Shown: piece by piece, positions 15,457 through 24,788 of the stretch
Layout: each line of letters begins with the position of its first letter
How positions within the stretch are numbered: the first letter of the stretch is position 1
Source: Coleofasciculus sp. FACHB-T130
GTDB taxonomy: Bacteria; Cyanobacteriota; Cyanobacteriia; Cyanobacteriales; FACHB-T130
Length of the DNA stretch: 52,717 nt
Reading direction: 5' to 3'
Assembly (NCBI RefSeq): GCF_014695375.1
Contig: NZ_JACJOG010000031.1
Coordinates: 1-52,717, forward strand
Notes under the pieces: generated by a model
Seen by the model: the letters and a program-made list of their open reading frames with translations, nothing else
The model's database searches: none
What the model was told of the DNA's origin: nothing
Translations under genes and position numbers: made by a program

Positions 15457-18400
15457 TCACCACTGATGCTCTGCCGCCATGAATGTCTCGACAGATGCAA
15501 CATCCAGAGGTCGGGAGAAAAAGTAACCTTGTCCATACTCGCATTGCAGGGTTCTGAGTTGGGCAAGTTGCTCTGCTGTTTCTACTCCTTCTGCCACCAC
15601 ATCCAAACCCAAGTTGTGAGCCAGTGTGATAATGGTACGGACAATCTCCCAATTCTCGCTATCACTGCTCATTCTACCGACGAAAGAACGGTCAATTTTC
15701 AACGTATCAATCGGAAATCGGTGCAGATAGCTTAAAGATGAATAACCTGTGCCGAAGTCATCAATATATATCTGGACGCCTAGTTTTTTTAATTGTAAGA
15801 GGGTCGCGATCGCAGATTCAGCATTTTCCATCACCGCGCTTTCAGTGATTTCTAACCGCAAACAGCCAGGATCTAAACCTGTTTCCTCTAAAATCTGATG
15901 GATTGCTTGAGCGAGATGAGGTTGCGTAAACTGTTTGCTCGATAGATTTACGCTAATAGTTAATGGTTGATGGTTGATGGTTAATGGTTTGTTGCCAGGA
16001 ACACCGGATGATGAATCATTAACAAGTTGTTTTTGCCATACATACATCTGACGGCACGCTTCCTGTAATACCCACCAACCGATAGGAACGATTAGTCCAG
16101 TTTCTTCTGCTACTGGAATAAACTCAGCTGGAGAAATCAAACCGCGTTCTGGATGCTGCCAGCGCGCTAGAGCTTCAAATCCAGTAATTTGACCTGTGGA
16201 GAGCGAAACAATGGGCTGGTAGTGAAGTAGAAACTCTTGGCGATTAACAGCCTGCCTCAAGTCAGTTACTAACTGCAAAAGTTCCACAGCGTGAGTGTGC
16301 ATCGTCATGTCGAAGACCTCATGACGCGCTCTACCCAATGCCTTAGCACGATACATGGCAATGTCGGCATCGCGTAAGAGGTCTTGCGGCTGGTGAGAAT
16401 CTGTAGTGTTAAAGGCAATGCCAATACTGGCACTGGTAAAGACTTCCTGCCCGTTTAGGTTAAAAGGTAAAGCGAGTTCATTTTGAATTTGGTTCGCAAC
16501 GCGGGTGGCGTCACTCACATCTTGAATATCTTCTAGAAGAATCGTGAACTCATCTCCCCCAAGACGGGCAACCATATCTCCAGGACGCAGACACCTCTGG
16601 AGCCTGTAAGCGATTTCGACAAGTAGTTGATCGCCGATTGTATGTCCAAGGCTGTCATTAATCACCTTAAAGCGATCGAGATCCAGAAACAGTACAGCAA
16701 ACAAGTAATCTTGACGCCGTTTTGTCAGCTCAACCAAATGTCCGAGCCGCTCCATGAATAGAGCGCGGTTGGCTAAACCTGTCAGCTTATCGTGAAAGGC
16801 ATCGTGGATTAATAGATCCTCTACCAGTTTGCGATCGCTAATATCTGTGGCAACACCCAGCACTTGTCGGGCTTTCCCATCTGGTGAGACTAGAGATTTC
16901 TTGGTGGTTTGAAACCAACGCACGTTGCCTGTAGAGTCGGTGAGGGTCTCCTCAGAAATGATTTTTTCCGTTTCTCCTATTATCACTTCTCTGTCATCAG
17001 AGAGAAACCGTTCTACTTCCTCAAAATTCGGATTGAAATCTGCATCGGTTTTGCCAAGCAAATTTTCAACGGTTGTTCCATAAATACTTGCTAATGCTTT
17101 GTTAACCAGAGTAAATTTTCCGTCCCAGTCTTTGACAAAAATTAAATTTGGGGTGGAGTCAATCACATTGCGAAGAAACTCTTGTTGTACTCTAAGTGCT
17201 TCTTCCGCTTGCTTGCGGCTGGTAATATCTCGGCTCACAGCGAGGAGACATTGCTGATTGTCAAAGTCAATAATCTCTGCTGATAGTAATGCCACACGCG
17301 CCTCACCTGATTTTGTAAGGAAGGTAAATTCTATGTTGCGAACAGACCCTTCCTCCAGCAATATCTGCTTCATGCGATCGCGCTGCTCCTGATTTGCCCA
17401 AATCTTCAGCTCAACTGTGGTGCGACCGATGATTTCTTCGCGGGTATAACCAGTAATGTTTAGCAAGCTATCGTTGACTTCAATAAGGCGTCCCTCTGCC
17501 AGCGTACTGATAGTGATTGCGTCAGGAGTGGAACGAAAGGCTTTAAAGAATCTTTCTTCTGATGCCCGCCGCGCCGCTTCTGCTCGCTGGCGCTCTTCCA
17601 TTTCGGCTTGTAATGTCCGATTCGCTTTTTCTAGCTCTTGGGTTCGTTCCCAAACCCGATTTTCTAGCTTTTCGTGCGCTTTCTGGAGTGCGGTTTCTGT
17701 CCGCTGGCGCTCAATGGCAATTCCTGCTAAGTTTGTTGCTATTTCAATCAGTTGTAAATCATAAGAATTAGGGGTGCAAGGCTGGGAGTCGTACATGGCA
17801 AAAGTACCCAACACCTTGCCATCCGAATTAAGAATTGGTGTAGACCAACAAGCTCGCAGTTCGTTGCTCAACGCTAACTCGCGGTAATCTTGCCACAACG
17901 GATCGATGGCAATATCTGAGACAATTACAGGCTCTTTCCAATAGGCAGCTGTCCCGCAAGAAACAACACGCGACCCAATGGCGATTCCGTCAAGGGCACG
18001 ATTATAGCTTTCTGGAAGACTAGGTGCTGCGGCATGGCGGAGATTGCTCCCATTTTCATCCAGAAGTAGAACGGAACATCGCATTTTACTGGAATGTTTC
18101 TCAATATTGCGGCATAAGACGTTCAGGACGCTATTGAGAGAGTCTCCTCTAGCAATCATTTCCAGTACACGCTTCTGACTAGCTAAGAGACTTTCTGCTT
18201 GCAAGCGCTCAGCGATCGCTTGTCGCATATTTACTAAATTACGTCTTAGTTCTAGTTGCGCTACGACCTGACGACTCAGTGATAAGAGGGCTTCTTGCTG
18301 CTCAGGCTTGAGTTGACGCGGCACAAAGTCGATCGCGCACAGCGTTCCCAGCGCATAACCGGCGGGTGTGATTAAAGGCGCACCTGCATAAAAGCGGATA

Positions 18401-18831
18401 TTGGGGTCAGTCGTTACCAAAGGGTTCGTGGCAAACCGTTGGTCGGCTAATGCATCTGAGACGATAAACAAATCGGATTGCAGAATAGCATGGGAGCAAA
18501 AGGCGATATCTCGCGGTGTTTCTGATACTTCCACACCGACTTTTGACTTGAACCACTGCCGATTCGCATCGACGAGGCTGATTAGCGCAATCGGTGTTCC
18601 GCAAATATGTGCAGCCACACGAGCTAGATCGTCGAAAGCCTGTTCGGGAGCCGTATCAAGAATCTCATACTGCTGGAGGGCTTTCAGCCTTCCTGCTTCA
18701 TGGCTAGGCATAGGCGCTTTCACGCAGGATATTTCTCCAGATTCGATGCTTGCGACATTTTTGCTGGCACTAGCTTTGGTTATTTTTTGGGATATAGCTT
18801 CAAATATACCTATCCGGCTCAGATTTCCCAT
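15457..18831 (-). CDS. GAF-GAF-PAS-PAS-GGDEF-EAL cyclic-di-GMP signalling protein
   Basis: A 1124-residue cytoplasmic protein. Domains in order: GAF (about 45-200; ICGTPIALISLVDANRQWFK), second GAF (about 215-380; RMRCSVLLLDENGSN, GTAAYWKEPVIVSD), a coiled coil with alternating Glu/Ala/Arg (about 380-430), PAS (about 430-550), PAS with PAC (about 555-680; GKTDADFNP), GGDEF (about 690-850; RLGGDEFTILLED intact) and EAL (about 865-1115; GFEALARWQHPERG and DDFGTGYSSLSYLHRF). Both catalytic signatures are intact, so it could make and break c-di-GMP. The EAL part carries an insertion encoded by tandem heptamers (KPLTINHQPLTIS) just before VNLSSKQF. No membrane helix is seen. Confidence 0.9.
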   Translation of the reverse strand: MGNLSRIGIFEAISQKITKASASKNVASIESGEISCVKAPMPSHEAGRLKALQQYEILDTAPEQAFDDLARVAAHICGTPIALISLVDANRQWFKSKVGVEVSETPRDIAFCSHAILQSDLFIVSDALADQRFATNPLVTTDPNIRFYAGAPLITPAGYALGTLCAIDFVPRQLKPEQQEALLSLSRQVVAQLELRRNLVNMRQAIAERLQAESLLASQKRVLEMIARGDSLNSVLNVLCRNIEKHSSKMRCSVLLLDENGSNLRHAAAPSLPESYNRALDGIAIGSRVVSCGTAAYWKEPVIVSDIAIDPLWQDYRELALSNELRACWSTPILNSDGKVLGTFAMYDSQPCTPNSYDLQLIEIATNLAGIAIERQRTETALQKAHEKLENRVWERTQELEKANRTLQAEMEERQRAEAARRASEERFFKAFRSTPDAITISTLAEGRLIEVNDSLLNITGYTREEIIGRTTVELKIWANQEQRDRMKQILLEEGSVRNIEFTFLTKSGEARVALLSAEIIDFDNQQCLLAVSRDITSRKQAEEALRVQQEFLRNVIDSTPNLIFVKDWDGKFTLVNKALASIYGTTVENLLGKTDADFNPNFEEVERFLSDDREVIIGETEKIISEETLTDSTGNVRWFQTTKKSLVSPDGKARQVLGVATDISDRKLVEDLLIHDAFHDKLTGLANRALFMERLGHLVELTKRRQDYLFAVLFLDLDRFKVINDSLGHTIGDQLLVEIAYRLQRCLRPGDMVARLGGDEFTILLEDIQDVSDATRVANQIQNELALPFNLNGQEVFTSASIGIAFNTTDSHQPQDLLRDADIAMYRAKALGRARHEVFDMTMHTHAVELLQLVTDLRQAVNRQEFLLHYQPIVSLSTGQITGFEALARWQHPERGLISPAEFIPVAEETGLIVPIGWWVLQEACRQMYVWQKQLVNDSSSGVPGNKPLTINHQPLTISVNLSSKQFTQPHLAQAIHQILEETGLDPGCLRLEITESAVMENAESAIATLLQLKKLGVQIYIDDFGTGYSSLSYLHRFPIDTLKIDRSFVGRMSSDSENWEIVRTIITLAHNLGLDVVAEGVETAEQLAQLRTLQCEYGQGYFFSRPLDVASVETFMAAEHQW
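15960..15987. repeat. Four tandem heptamers inside the EAL domain coding sequence
   Basis: TTAATGG, TTGATGG, TTGATGG and TTAATGG follow one another without gaps (15960-15987), in frame with the EAL-domain gene on the minus strand. Confidence 0.8.
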
Positions 18832-19180
18832 ATTCTGTTTTTCCTCAGCTAGGTTAGTTATATTTATATTCGTAACTTTTACTTTTACCTTAATTTACAT
18901 AGGTTCTTGAGGGATCTAAGTCACAAGAATTTCGTTTTTCTGTCACAAATTCCCTTAATAAGTTTTTAATTTTATTAATTTTTAGATGTAGAAAGTTACT
19001 CTGTATACAGGATTACAAAGATTATTTAATTAATCTATTTACGACTTGGCTCGGTAGAAAAAAAGCTGCTTATTTAAATTTTTGCATTCTAGCTGGAGCA
19101 ACTGCAAAATTCAGCAACCGTGAAAATACGGGGATTTTATTATCTTTAGCAGAGAGTTGCCTAATTTTTTATAAATTTTA
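18832..19180. other. AT-rich spacer between two minus-strand signalling genes
   Basis: 349 bp, strongly AT-rich, without a plausible reading frame. It holds the leader of the GGDEF/EAL gene and the 3' flank of the ethylene-receptor-like gene. No hairpin followed by a T-run was found. Confidence 0.4.
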
Positions 19181-21097
19181 TCAAGATTTATACGGCTCTA
19201 AAAACAAGGCAGATGGCTTCACTAAAGCAGGCTGCCGACTGGTCTGGTGAATTGGAATTTCGATGGTAAATTCTGCCCCTTGTCCCGCTGCGGAAATACA
19301 TTTTAATTGACCACCGTGTTTTTCCACAATCTGATAACTAATGGATAACCCCAACCCCGTGCCTTTGCCGATGCTTTTTGTGGTAAAGAACGGATCGAAC
19401 ACTCGTTGCTGCACCTCTTGACTCATACCAGGGCCGTTATCAGCGATGTAGATTGCTACCTGATTGGTGTTTAGCATTTGAGTATGAATCCGAATCGTAG
19501 GTAATTGTTCATGGGTACTTTCTTCCCCATGATTCACAACCCGTGACCCATTCCCGATTGCCTCTTCGAGGGCATCAATTGCATTGCTGAGAATATTCAT
19601 AAACACTTGGTTGAGCTGACCTGGGTAGCACTCGACTAGCGGCAACTTGCCATACTCTTTGACCAGTTGAATGCCTAAAGTGCCTCCGACTTGTTTCAAG
19701 CGATGCTGCAAAATCAGCAAAGTGTTTTCAATTCCCTCATGAATATCAACGACTTTCATTTCCGCTTCATCCAGTCGGGAGAAGTTACGCAGCGACAAGA
19801 CAATTTGGCGGATGCGTTCTGCCCCCACCTTGATCGACGCCAGCAGCTTTGGGAGATCGTTCTTCATAAATTGGAAGTCGCTCATCTCTACATAGGCTTG
19901 AATTTCAGGAACCGGATGAGGATAGTGTTTCTCGTAGAGGGACAGCAGGTTGAGCAGTTCCTGAGTATAGTCGCTGATGTGGGTGATATTGCCGTAGATG
20001 AAGTTGACTGGGTTATTAATTTCGTGAGCAACTCCGGCGACTAACTGCCCCAAACTGGACATTTTTTCGCTCTGAACGAGCTTCGCTTGGGTTTGTTGCA
20101 GTTCTCGAAAAGCTTGTTCTAGCTGGTTTGTTTGTTGTCTCAATTGCGCTTCCGATTGCCGTAAGGCTTCCTCGGCGGCTTTACGTTCGGTAATGTCGGT
20201 AATCATTCCTAAGACACCGATGTATTGCCCTGTTTGATCGAAGATGGGATTTGTAGCAACAATCGCCCACAAGTTACAGCCATCTTTACGGGTGAATTTA
20301 AAGTCATGTTGTTCTTTAATTCCTTGGCGGCGACGTTCCATCTGAGCGATCGCGATCGCCTGACCTTCTTCATCCATGAATGCAAATAAAGTCTGACCTA
20401 GCATCTCAGGGATGGTATAGCCTAGCATTTGGGCCATCTGATTGTTCGCAAAAGATGTATTGCCTGCGGTGTCGAGAACCCAGATTCCCTCAGTCGTGGT
20501 TTCGACAATGCGACGATATTGCGCTTCGCTTTCCCGTAACGCCGCTTCTGTCTGCTGGCGTTCGACAATTTCCTGTTGTAACAAGATGTTGGCAGATTGT
20601 AGCGCCGCAGTCCTTTCTTCAACTCGTCTTTCTAACTCTAATGTGAGTTTTCGTAGTTCTTCTTCAGTGGCTTGGCGCTCGGCAATTTCCTTTTCTAGTG
20701 TGTTGTTGGCAGTTTCCAATAGCGCTGGACTAGGAAATGCAAGTGCTTGAGGAATTAAGGGCATTAGCATCAACGCCGTATACACAGAAACCCCAGCCGT
20801 AAAGGCTTTCAAGAATCCTGATAACCAATAATACGGATGCCACAGCGTCGCCACCTCTGCTAGATGCGTCGTACCGCACGCAACAATGAATGTTCCAAAC
20901 AACAGGAATATCCCATAAAAGGGCATATCTCGCCTTTTGGAGACAAAATATACCAGCATGATTGGAATCGAATAATAAGCGACTGCGATCAAAATATCAG
21001 ATGTAATGTGCAGCCACACTAATCCAGGCTTCCACAGGTAACAATGCCCGTGGGGAATAAAATCTTTTGACAAAAAATTTTGCACAAATTTTAGCAT
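19181..21097 (-). CDS. Ethylene-receptor-like (ETR1-type) PAS histidine kinase
   Basis: Start at the ATG at 21097 (MLKFVQNF); the frame one codon longer opens with TTG. Residues about 24-120 form three membrane helices matching the copper-dependent ethylene-binding domain of plant ETR1 and Synechocystis SynEtr1: SDILIAVAYYSIPIMLVYFV and FGTFIVACGTTHL. The residues known to matter in ETR1 are all present with a constant offset of nine: Asp34, Tyr41, Ile44, Pro45, Ile71, Cys74 and His78. A coiled coil, a PAS domain (about 190-315), a second coiled coil, HisKA (VAGVAHEINNPVNF) and an ATPase domain (GPGMSQEVQQRVFDPFF, GKGTGLGLSISYQIVEKHGG) follow. No receiver domain is fused and no response regulator adjoins. 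It likely senses ethylene at a cell membrane. Confidence 0.9.
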   Translation of the reverse strand: MLKFVQNFLSKDFIPHGHCYLWKPGLVWLHITSDILIAVAYYSIPIMLVYFVSKRRDMPFYGIFLLFGTFIVACGTTHLAEVATLWHPYYWLSGFLKAFTAGVSVYTALMLMPLIPQALAFPSPALLETANNTLEKEIAERQATEEELRKLTLELERRVEERTAALQSANILLQQEIVERQQTEAALRESEAQYRRIVETTTEGIWVLDTAGNTSFANNQMAQMLGYTIPEMLGQTLFAFMDEEGQAIAIAQMERRRQGIKEQHDFKFTRKDGCNLWAIVATNPIFDQTGQYIGVLGMITDITERKAAEEALRQSEAQLRQQTNQLEQAFRELQQTQAKLVQSEKMSSLGQLVAGVAHEINNPVNFIYGNITHISDYTQELLNLLSLYEKHYPHPVPEIQAYVEMSDFQFMKNDLPKLLASIKVGAERIRQIVLSLRNFSRLDEAEMKVVDIHEGIENTLLILQHRLKQVGGTLGIQLVKEYGKLPLVECYPGQLNQVFMNILSNAIDALEEAIGNGSRVVNHGEESTHEQLPTIRIHTQMLNTNQVAIYIADNGPGMSQEVQQRVFDPFFTTKSIGKGTGLGLSISYQIVEKHGGQLKCISAAGQGAEFTIEIPIHQTSRQPALVKPSALFLEPYKS

Positions 21098-21554
21098 CAA
21101 GATTTATGGCTGTAATAGTTTTTACATTTAATATTCAATTTGTATCTTATCTTGGAATATTTCATATATTTGTTGATTTTCATGAATAAGGTAACAATTT
21201 GCTTACAATTTGTGCAAACAATCGACTTTGACTATTTATGTGTTAATCGACAGATTTCAGAGAAATTACGGATAGCTAGCAGGTCATCTAGACAGCAACT
21301 ATCAGTTTATTTTTAGGCAGAAAACTTTTGACTAGAAATCTTTGTCGCTAACGCCCTGAAACAGCATTAGCTGGAGATACCGTCTACTGTAGAATTTCGG
21401 ATCTTTTATTACTTTGTAAGCGATCGCATCCATAGACAAGAAGCAATCGCTGAAAATCAATGTAAAATCGCAGCTGGTCTAGAATCCGGTTTTTTGCAAA
21501 AAAAGAACTTAAAAAACCGCTAAAATCATCACTGTGCCGCTGGTTGAGGAGAGA
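21098..21554. other. Divergent spacer, AT-rich
   Basis: About 450 bp between the ethylene-receptor-like gene (minus) and the DUF2358 gene (plus). One HIP1-like site occurs near 21420 (GCGATCGC). Promoters for both directions must lie here, but none stands out. No coding frame was accepted. Confidence 0.4.
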
Positions 21555-21989
21555 ATGCGGGTGGAATATCAATTACAAGTAGAACAAGTGGTGGAAACGC
21601 TTAAAAATGATCTACCCATGCTTTTTGAAAGAGATATTTCCTACGACATTTATACGCAGGATATCTACTTTGAAGATCCAGTGAATAAATTTAAATGGAA
21701 ATTCAACTATCGGATTATCTTTTGGACGTTGCGATTTCACGCGCAGCTATTTTTTACAGAAATATTTTTCGATCTTCATGATGTGGAGCAGAAAGATGAA
21801 GAGACGATTAGGGCAAATTGGACTGTGCGCGGTGTTTTGCGCCTTCCGTGGAAACCTCGCCTATTTTTTAATGGCTACTCTACGTATAACCTTAATAAAG
21901 ATGGGTTAATTTACAATCACATCGATACATGGGATCGCAAACCCAGCGAGATTTTGAAGCAGTTCCTGAAAAAGGGAGGGAATATCTAA
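21555..21989 (+). CDS. DUF2358 family protein
   Basis: A small soluble protein of about 144 residues. I take the ATG at 21555 (MRVEYQLQVEQVVETL); a GTG seven codons earlier is possible, and GAGGAG lies just before the ATG, rather close. The sequence ETLKNDLPMLFERDISYDIY, then DIYFEDPVNKFKWKFNY and FDLHDVEQ, TIRANWTVRG, IDTWDRKPSEILKQF is typical of DUF2358, an NTF2-like fold found mainly in cyanobacteria and plants. No catalytic role is established. It lies alone between two signalling kinases. Confidence 0.8.
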   Translation: MRVEYQLQVEQVVETLKNDLPMLFERDISYDIYTQDIYFEDPVNKFKWKFNYRIIFWTLRFHAQLFFTEIFFDLHDVEQKDEETIRANWTVRGVLRLPWKPRLFFNGYSTYNLNKDGLIYNHIDTWDRKPSEILKQFLKKGGNI

Positions 21990-22051
21990 GATCAAATTTA
22001 AATGAATGCCTTGATTTTAGGAATTATTTTGATAAAAATAATTCCTAGAAT

Positions 22052-24130
22052 TTATGAAGCTCGAACCAGAGGATTAATTGCCTCTACTTTAGACCCACAA
22101 TTACTTGAATAAAGGGTAACAGCAAAGGTCGTTCCCACTCCAATTTCACTGTTTACTGCAATTTTTCCACCGTGTAAATCTACACAATTTTTTACGATAG
22201 AAAGTCCTAATCCAGTACCCGGAATCGTCCCCACATTATCAGCTCGATGAAAAGATTCAAATAACCGCGTTCTGGCTTCGGGAGGAATGCCGATTCCTTT
22301 ATCTCGGATGAAAAAAAGTGCTGTTCCTTGTTCGCAAACTAAGTCGAACTGAATATTGCCGCCTTTCGGGGAATACTTGATGGCATTTGAAAGCAAATTC
22401 GTAAAAATTTGCCGAAGCAACTTTTCATCCATACAAAAATGCGTACTTTGACCTTGACAAGCGAAAGCGATCGCGTGTTGCTTGCTAATTGTCACTTGGA
22501 TATCTTCCACGAGGTCGTGACAGAACTTTTCTAAATCTAAAGGTGCTGGATTAAAGGCGAGCTTCTTGGCTTCGGCTTTACCAATAAACAACACATCATC
22601 TAATAGATGGGTCATATTCTTGGCAGCTGCTTGAATGCGAGCAAAATACTCGCGTTTTTTTTCTTCACTTGCTTGATGTGGGAAACGTTCTAGTAATCTG
22701 GCAGATAGAATGATGATGCTCAACGGGGTGCGAAATTCGTGGGATACGGTGGTAACAAAGCGAGAACGCAGTTCGCAGAGTTCCCCTTCTTTTTCCATCG
22801 CATTCCGAATTTCAGCATCAGCTCGTTTCCGCTCGGTGATGTCTTCAACCATGCCTAATTCATAGAGGACTTCTCCAATTTCATTCCGGATTACCGTTGC
22901 CGTTAACTTCACCCAGCAAATTTCTTGGTTTTTCTTGATATAACGCTTCTCAAGCTGATAGCTGTCTATATCTCCCTGAATGATTTGCTTGAGATAAGGC
23001 GTTTCTGTTTCCAAATCTTCGGGATGGTTAATCTCGAAAAGGTTGAGGGCGGTCAGTTCTGACTCCGTATAACCCAAAATTTCACAAAAGGCTCGATTCA
23101 CCATGAAAAACCGACAGTCAGGTTTTCTGACTAAGGTGATACCGATAGGAGCATCATCAAAAACTCGGCGGAATCTTTCTTCGCTCTCGCGCCGTGCTGC
23201 TTCTGCACATTGGCGCAGCGCAGCGTGTCGCCGACTTTGGCTAATTTCATCCCGGAGTTGCTCGTTTACCTGTTGTAATTCTGCTGTACGCTCTTCTACT
23301 CTACGTTCTAGTTCTTCGTTGGCTTCTTTTAGGGCGGCGGCTGCCCACTTTTGACTGGTAATATCTCTGACAGTGCTGAGGATTGCATCCACACTGGCAT
23401 CTGGATTATGGATGGGGGTGATAGTGTACTCGTAGTGCCTGAAACCCTCGATGGCGGGAAGGTAAGCTTCGCCAGTCATCGGTTGCCCGGTAGAAAATAC
23501 TGTCTGATGGTCCGCTTCAATTGACCCCATATTTTCCAGTTGCAAGCCGAGTTCTTGCCATGTCTTCCCTACCACGTCGCTACGCTGGAACCCTAGTGCC
23601 TTGGCACCTGCAAGGCTAGTATCGGCATATTTTCCCGCTCTATCGATCAGATAAATCCGATCTGGAGAAGCTGAGAGAATTTGGTCGAGGTTTGTGGATT
23701 GTTGCTTAACTTGGGCGGTGAGTTGTTGTAGTTCTAACTCAACGGCTTTATGCTCGGTGATATCTTTGGCAACTGCATAGAAGCATCCATTTTGATGCGG
23801 TAACGTTCTCCAAGACAGCCATCGATAGCTGCCATCCTGGCAGAGATAGCGATTTTCAAAATGAGCGATCGCATTGTCAGCAGATTCTCCGGATGCGGTT
23901 AGCGTTGCATTAACATCATCTGGATGGACAAATTCAATCCAAGGGCGCGACATCAATTCTTCCAGCGTCCAGCCCAAAACGCTCTCCCAGGCGGGGTTGA
24001 GTTTCTGGAAGTACCTATCTTGCCCGCAAATGCCTAAGAGATCGAGGGACAGGTTAAAAAATGCATTGAGTTCGGACTCTGCTTTCGCCAGCGGCTCAGT
24101 CGGTTCGCTTGGATGCTTGGGATTGTTCAC
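22052..24130 (-). CDS. Multi-PAS sensor histidine kinase
   Basis: A 692-residue soluble kinase. Three PAS/PAC units are visible: about 22-130 (FFNLSLDLLGICGQDRYFQK), about 150-265 (ILSASPDRIYLIDRAGKYAD) and, after a coiled coil rich in Glu/Arg (about 265-325), a third at about 325-440 (FDDAPIGITLVRKPDCRFFM). HisKA reads FVTTVSHEFRTPLSIIILSA, and the ATPase domain has the N box (IFTNLLSNAIKYSPKGG), RDKGIGIPPEA and GTGLGLSIVKNCVDLHGG. The length and order fit cytoplasmic PAS kinases. No receiver gene adjoins; the input signal is unknown. Confidence 0.9.
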   Translation of the reverse strand: MNNPKHPSEPTEPLAKAESELNAFFNLSLDLLGICGQDRYFQKLNPAWESVLGWTLEELMSRPWIEFVHPDDVNATLTASGESADNAIAHFENRYLCQDGSYRWLSWRTLPHQNGCFYAVAKDITEHKAVELELQQLTAQVKQQSTNLDQILSASPDRIYLIDRAGKYADTSLAGAKALGFQRSDVVGKTWQELGLQLENMGSIEADHQTVFSTGQPMTGEAYLPAIEGFRHYEYTITPIHNPDASVDAILSTVRDITSQKWAAAALKEANEELERRVEERTAELQQVNEQLRDEISQSRRHAALRQCAEAARRESEERFRRVFDDAPIGITLVRKPDCRFFMVNRAFCEILGYTESELTALNLFEINHPEDLETETPYLKQIIQGDIDSYQLEKRYIKKNQEICWVKLTATVIRNEIGEVLYELGMVEDITERKRADAEIRNAMEKEGELCELRSRFVTTVSHEFRTPLSIIILSARLLERFPHQASEEKKREYFARIQAAAKNMTHLLDDVLFIGKAEAKKLAFNPAPLDLEKFCHDLVEDIQVTISKQHAIAFACQGQSTHFCMDEKLLRQIFTNLLSNAIKYSPKGGNIQFDLVCEQGTALFFIRDKGIGIPPEARTRLFESFHRADNVGTIPGTGLGLSIVKNCVDLHGGKIAVNSEIGVGTTFAVTLYSSNCGSKVEAINPLVRAS

Positions 24131-24525
24131 AGTAGCCCTCTTGGATGTTTACTCCCCGTTATCTTTTATTAGTATTCCCATCGCTTCCGACAAATAATGC
24201 AGAGTATTCATCCCAATTCTTACAAAATTTTGCATTTTGTTTTTAGAATCCCAATTTATGTATTTACTCGGAAGCGATCGCGGATTTTCTGCCACTTCCT
24301 AAGTTTAAGAAGCTGGAGCATTGCGGTATACGCTGAGCAGGTAAGTGTAAATCTTCAAAAACCCGGATTTTGTAGGAACTGAAGTTATCTCCCTCCGGGA
24401 TTTTACGTTTAGTTTTACGAGATGTTTCGCTGCTAGGTGGCTGCATCAAAAGAGCGCGATCGCGTCCACTCCTGATAATCTAATCAAGTTATTCTCTTTT
24501 GAGGTTCTGGCAACCGCAAAAATCT
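24131..24525. other. Divergent spacer upstream of the symporter genes
   Basis: 395 bp between the PAS kinase (minus) and the DUF4212 gene (plus). It contains HIP1 octamers (around 24274 and 24458). No coding frame was accepted and no clear promoter could be assigned. Confidence 0.4.
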
Positions 24526-24780
24526 ATGCATCAAGATAAACGTCAGGCTTACTGGCGAGCCAATACTGCTTTAATTCGGAATCTTTTGATCGTTTGGGCG
24601 CTAGTATCCCTCGTTTTTAGCATTCTGTTAGTTGAGCCATTGAATGCGGTGCGTTTTGGTAACGTTCCTCTCGGCTTTTGGATGGCACAGCAGGGTTCTA
24701 TTTTTGTCTTTGTAGGGCTGATTTTCATCTACGCCGTGCAGATGGACAAGCTCGATCGCAAATACGATATCGATGAGTGA
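24526..24780 (+). CDS. DUF4212 small subunit of a sodium:solute symporter
   Basis: A small membrane protein of 84 residues starting at the ATG at 24526 (MHQDKRQAYWRANTALIRNL); the longer frame opens with TTG. Two membrane helices are seen (about 18-38 and 50-73), with the family's QAYWRAN start and VRFGNVPLGFWMAQQGSIF between them. DUF4212 proteins accompany VC_2705-type solute:sodium symporters. The stop TGA at 24778-24780 lies only eight bases before the ATG of the large subunit, so the two are surely co-expressed. Confidence 0.85.
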   Translation: MHQDKRQAYWRANTALIRNLLIVWALVSLVFSILLVEPLNAVRFGNVPLGFWMAQQGSIFVFVGLIFIYAVQMDKLDRKYDIDE

Positions 24781-24788
24781 GGGAAAGA

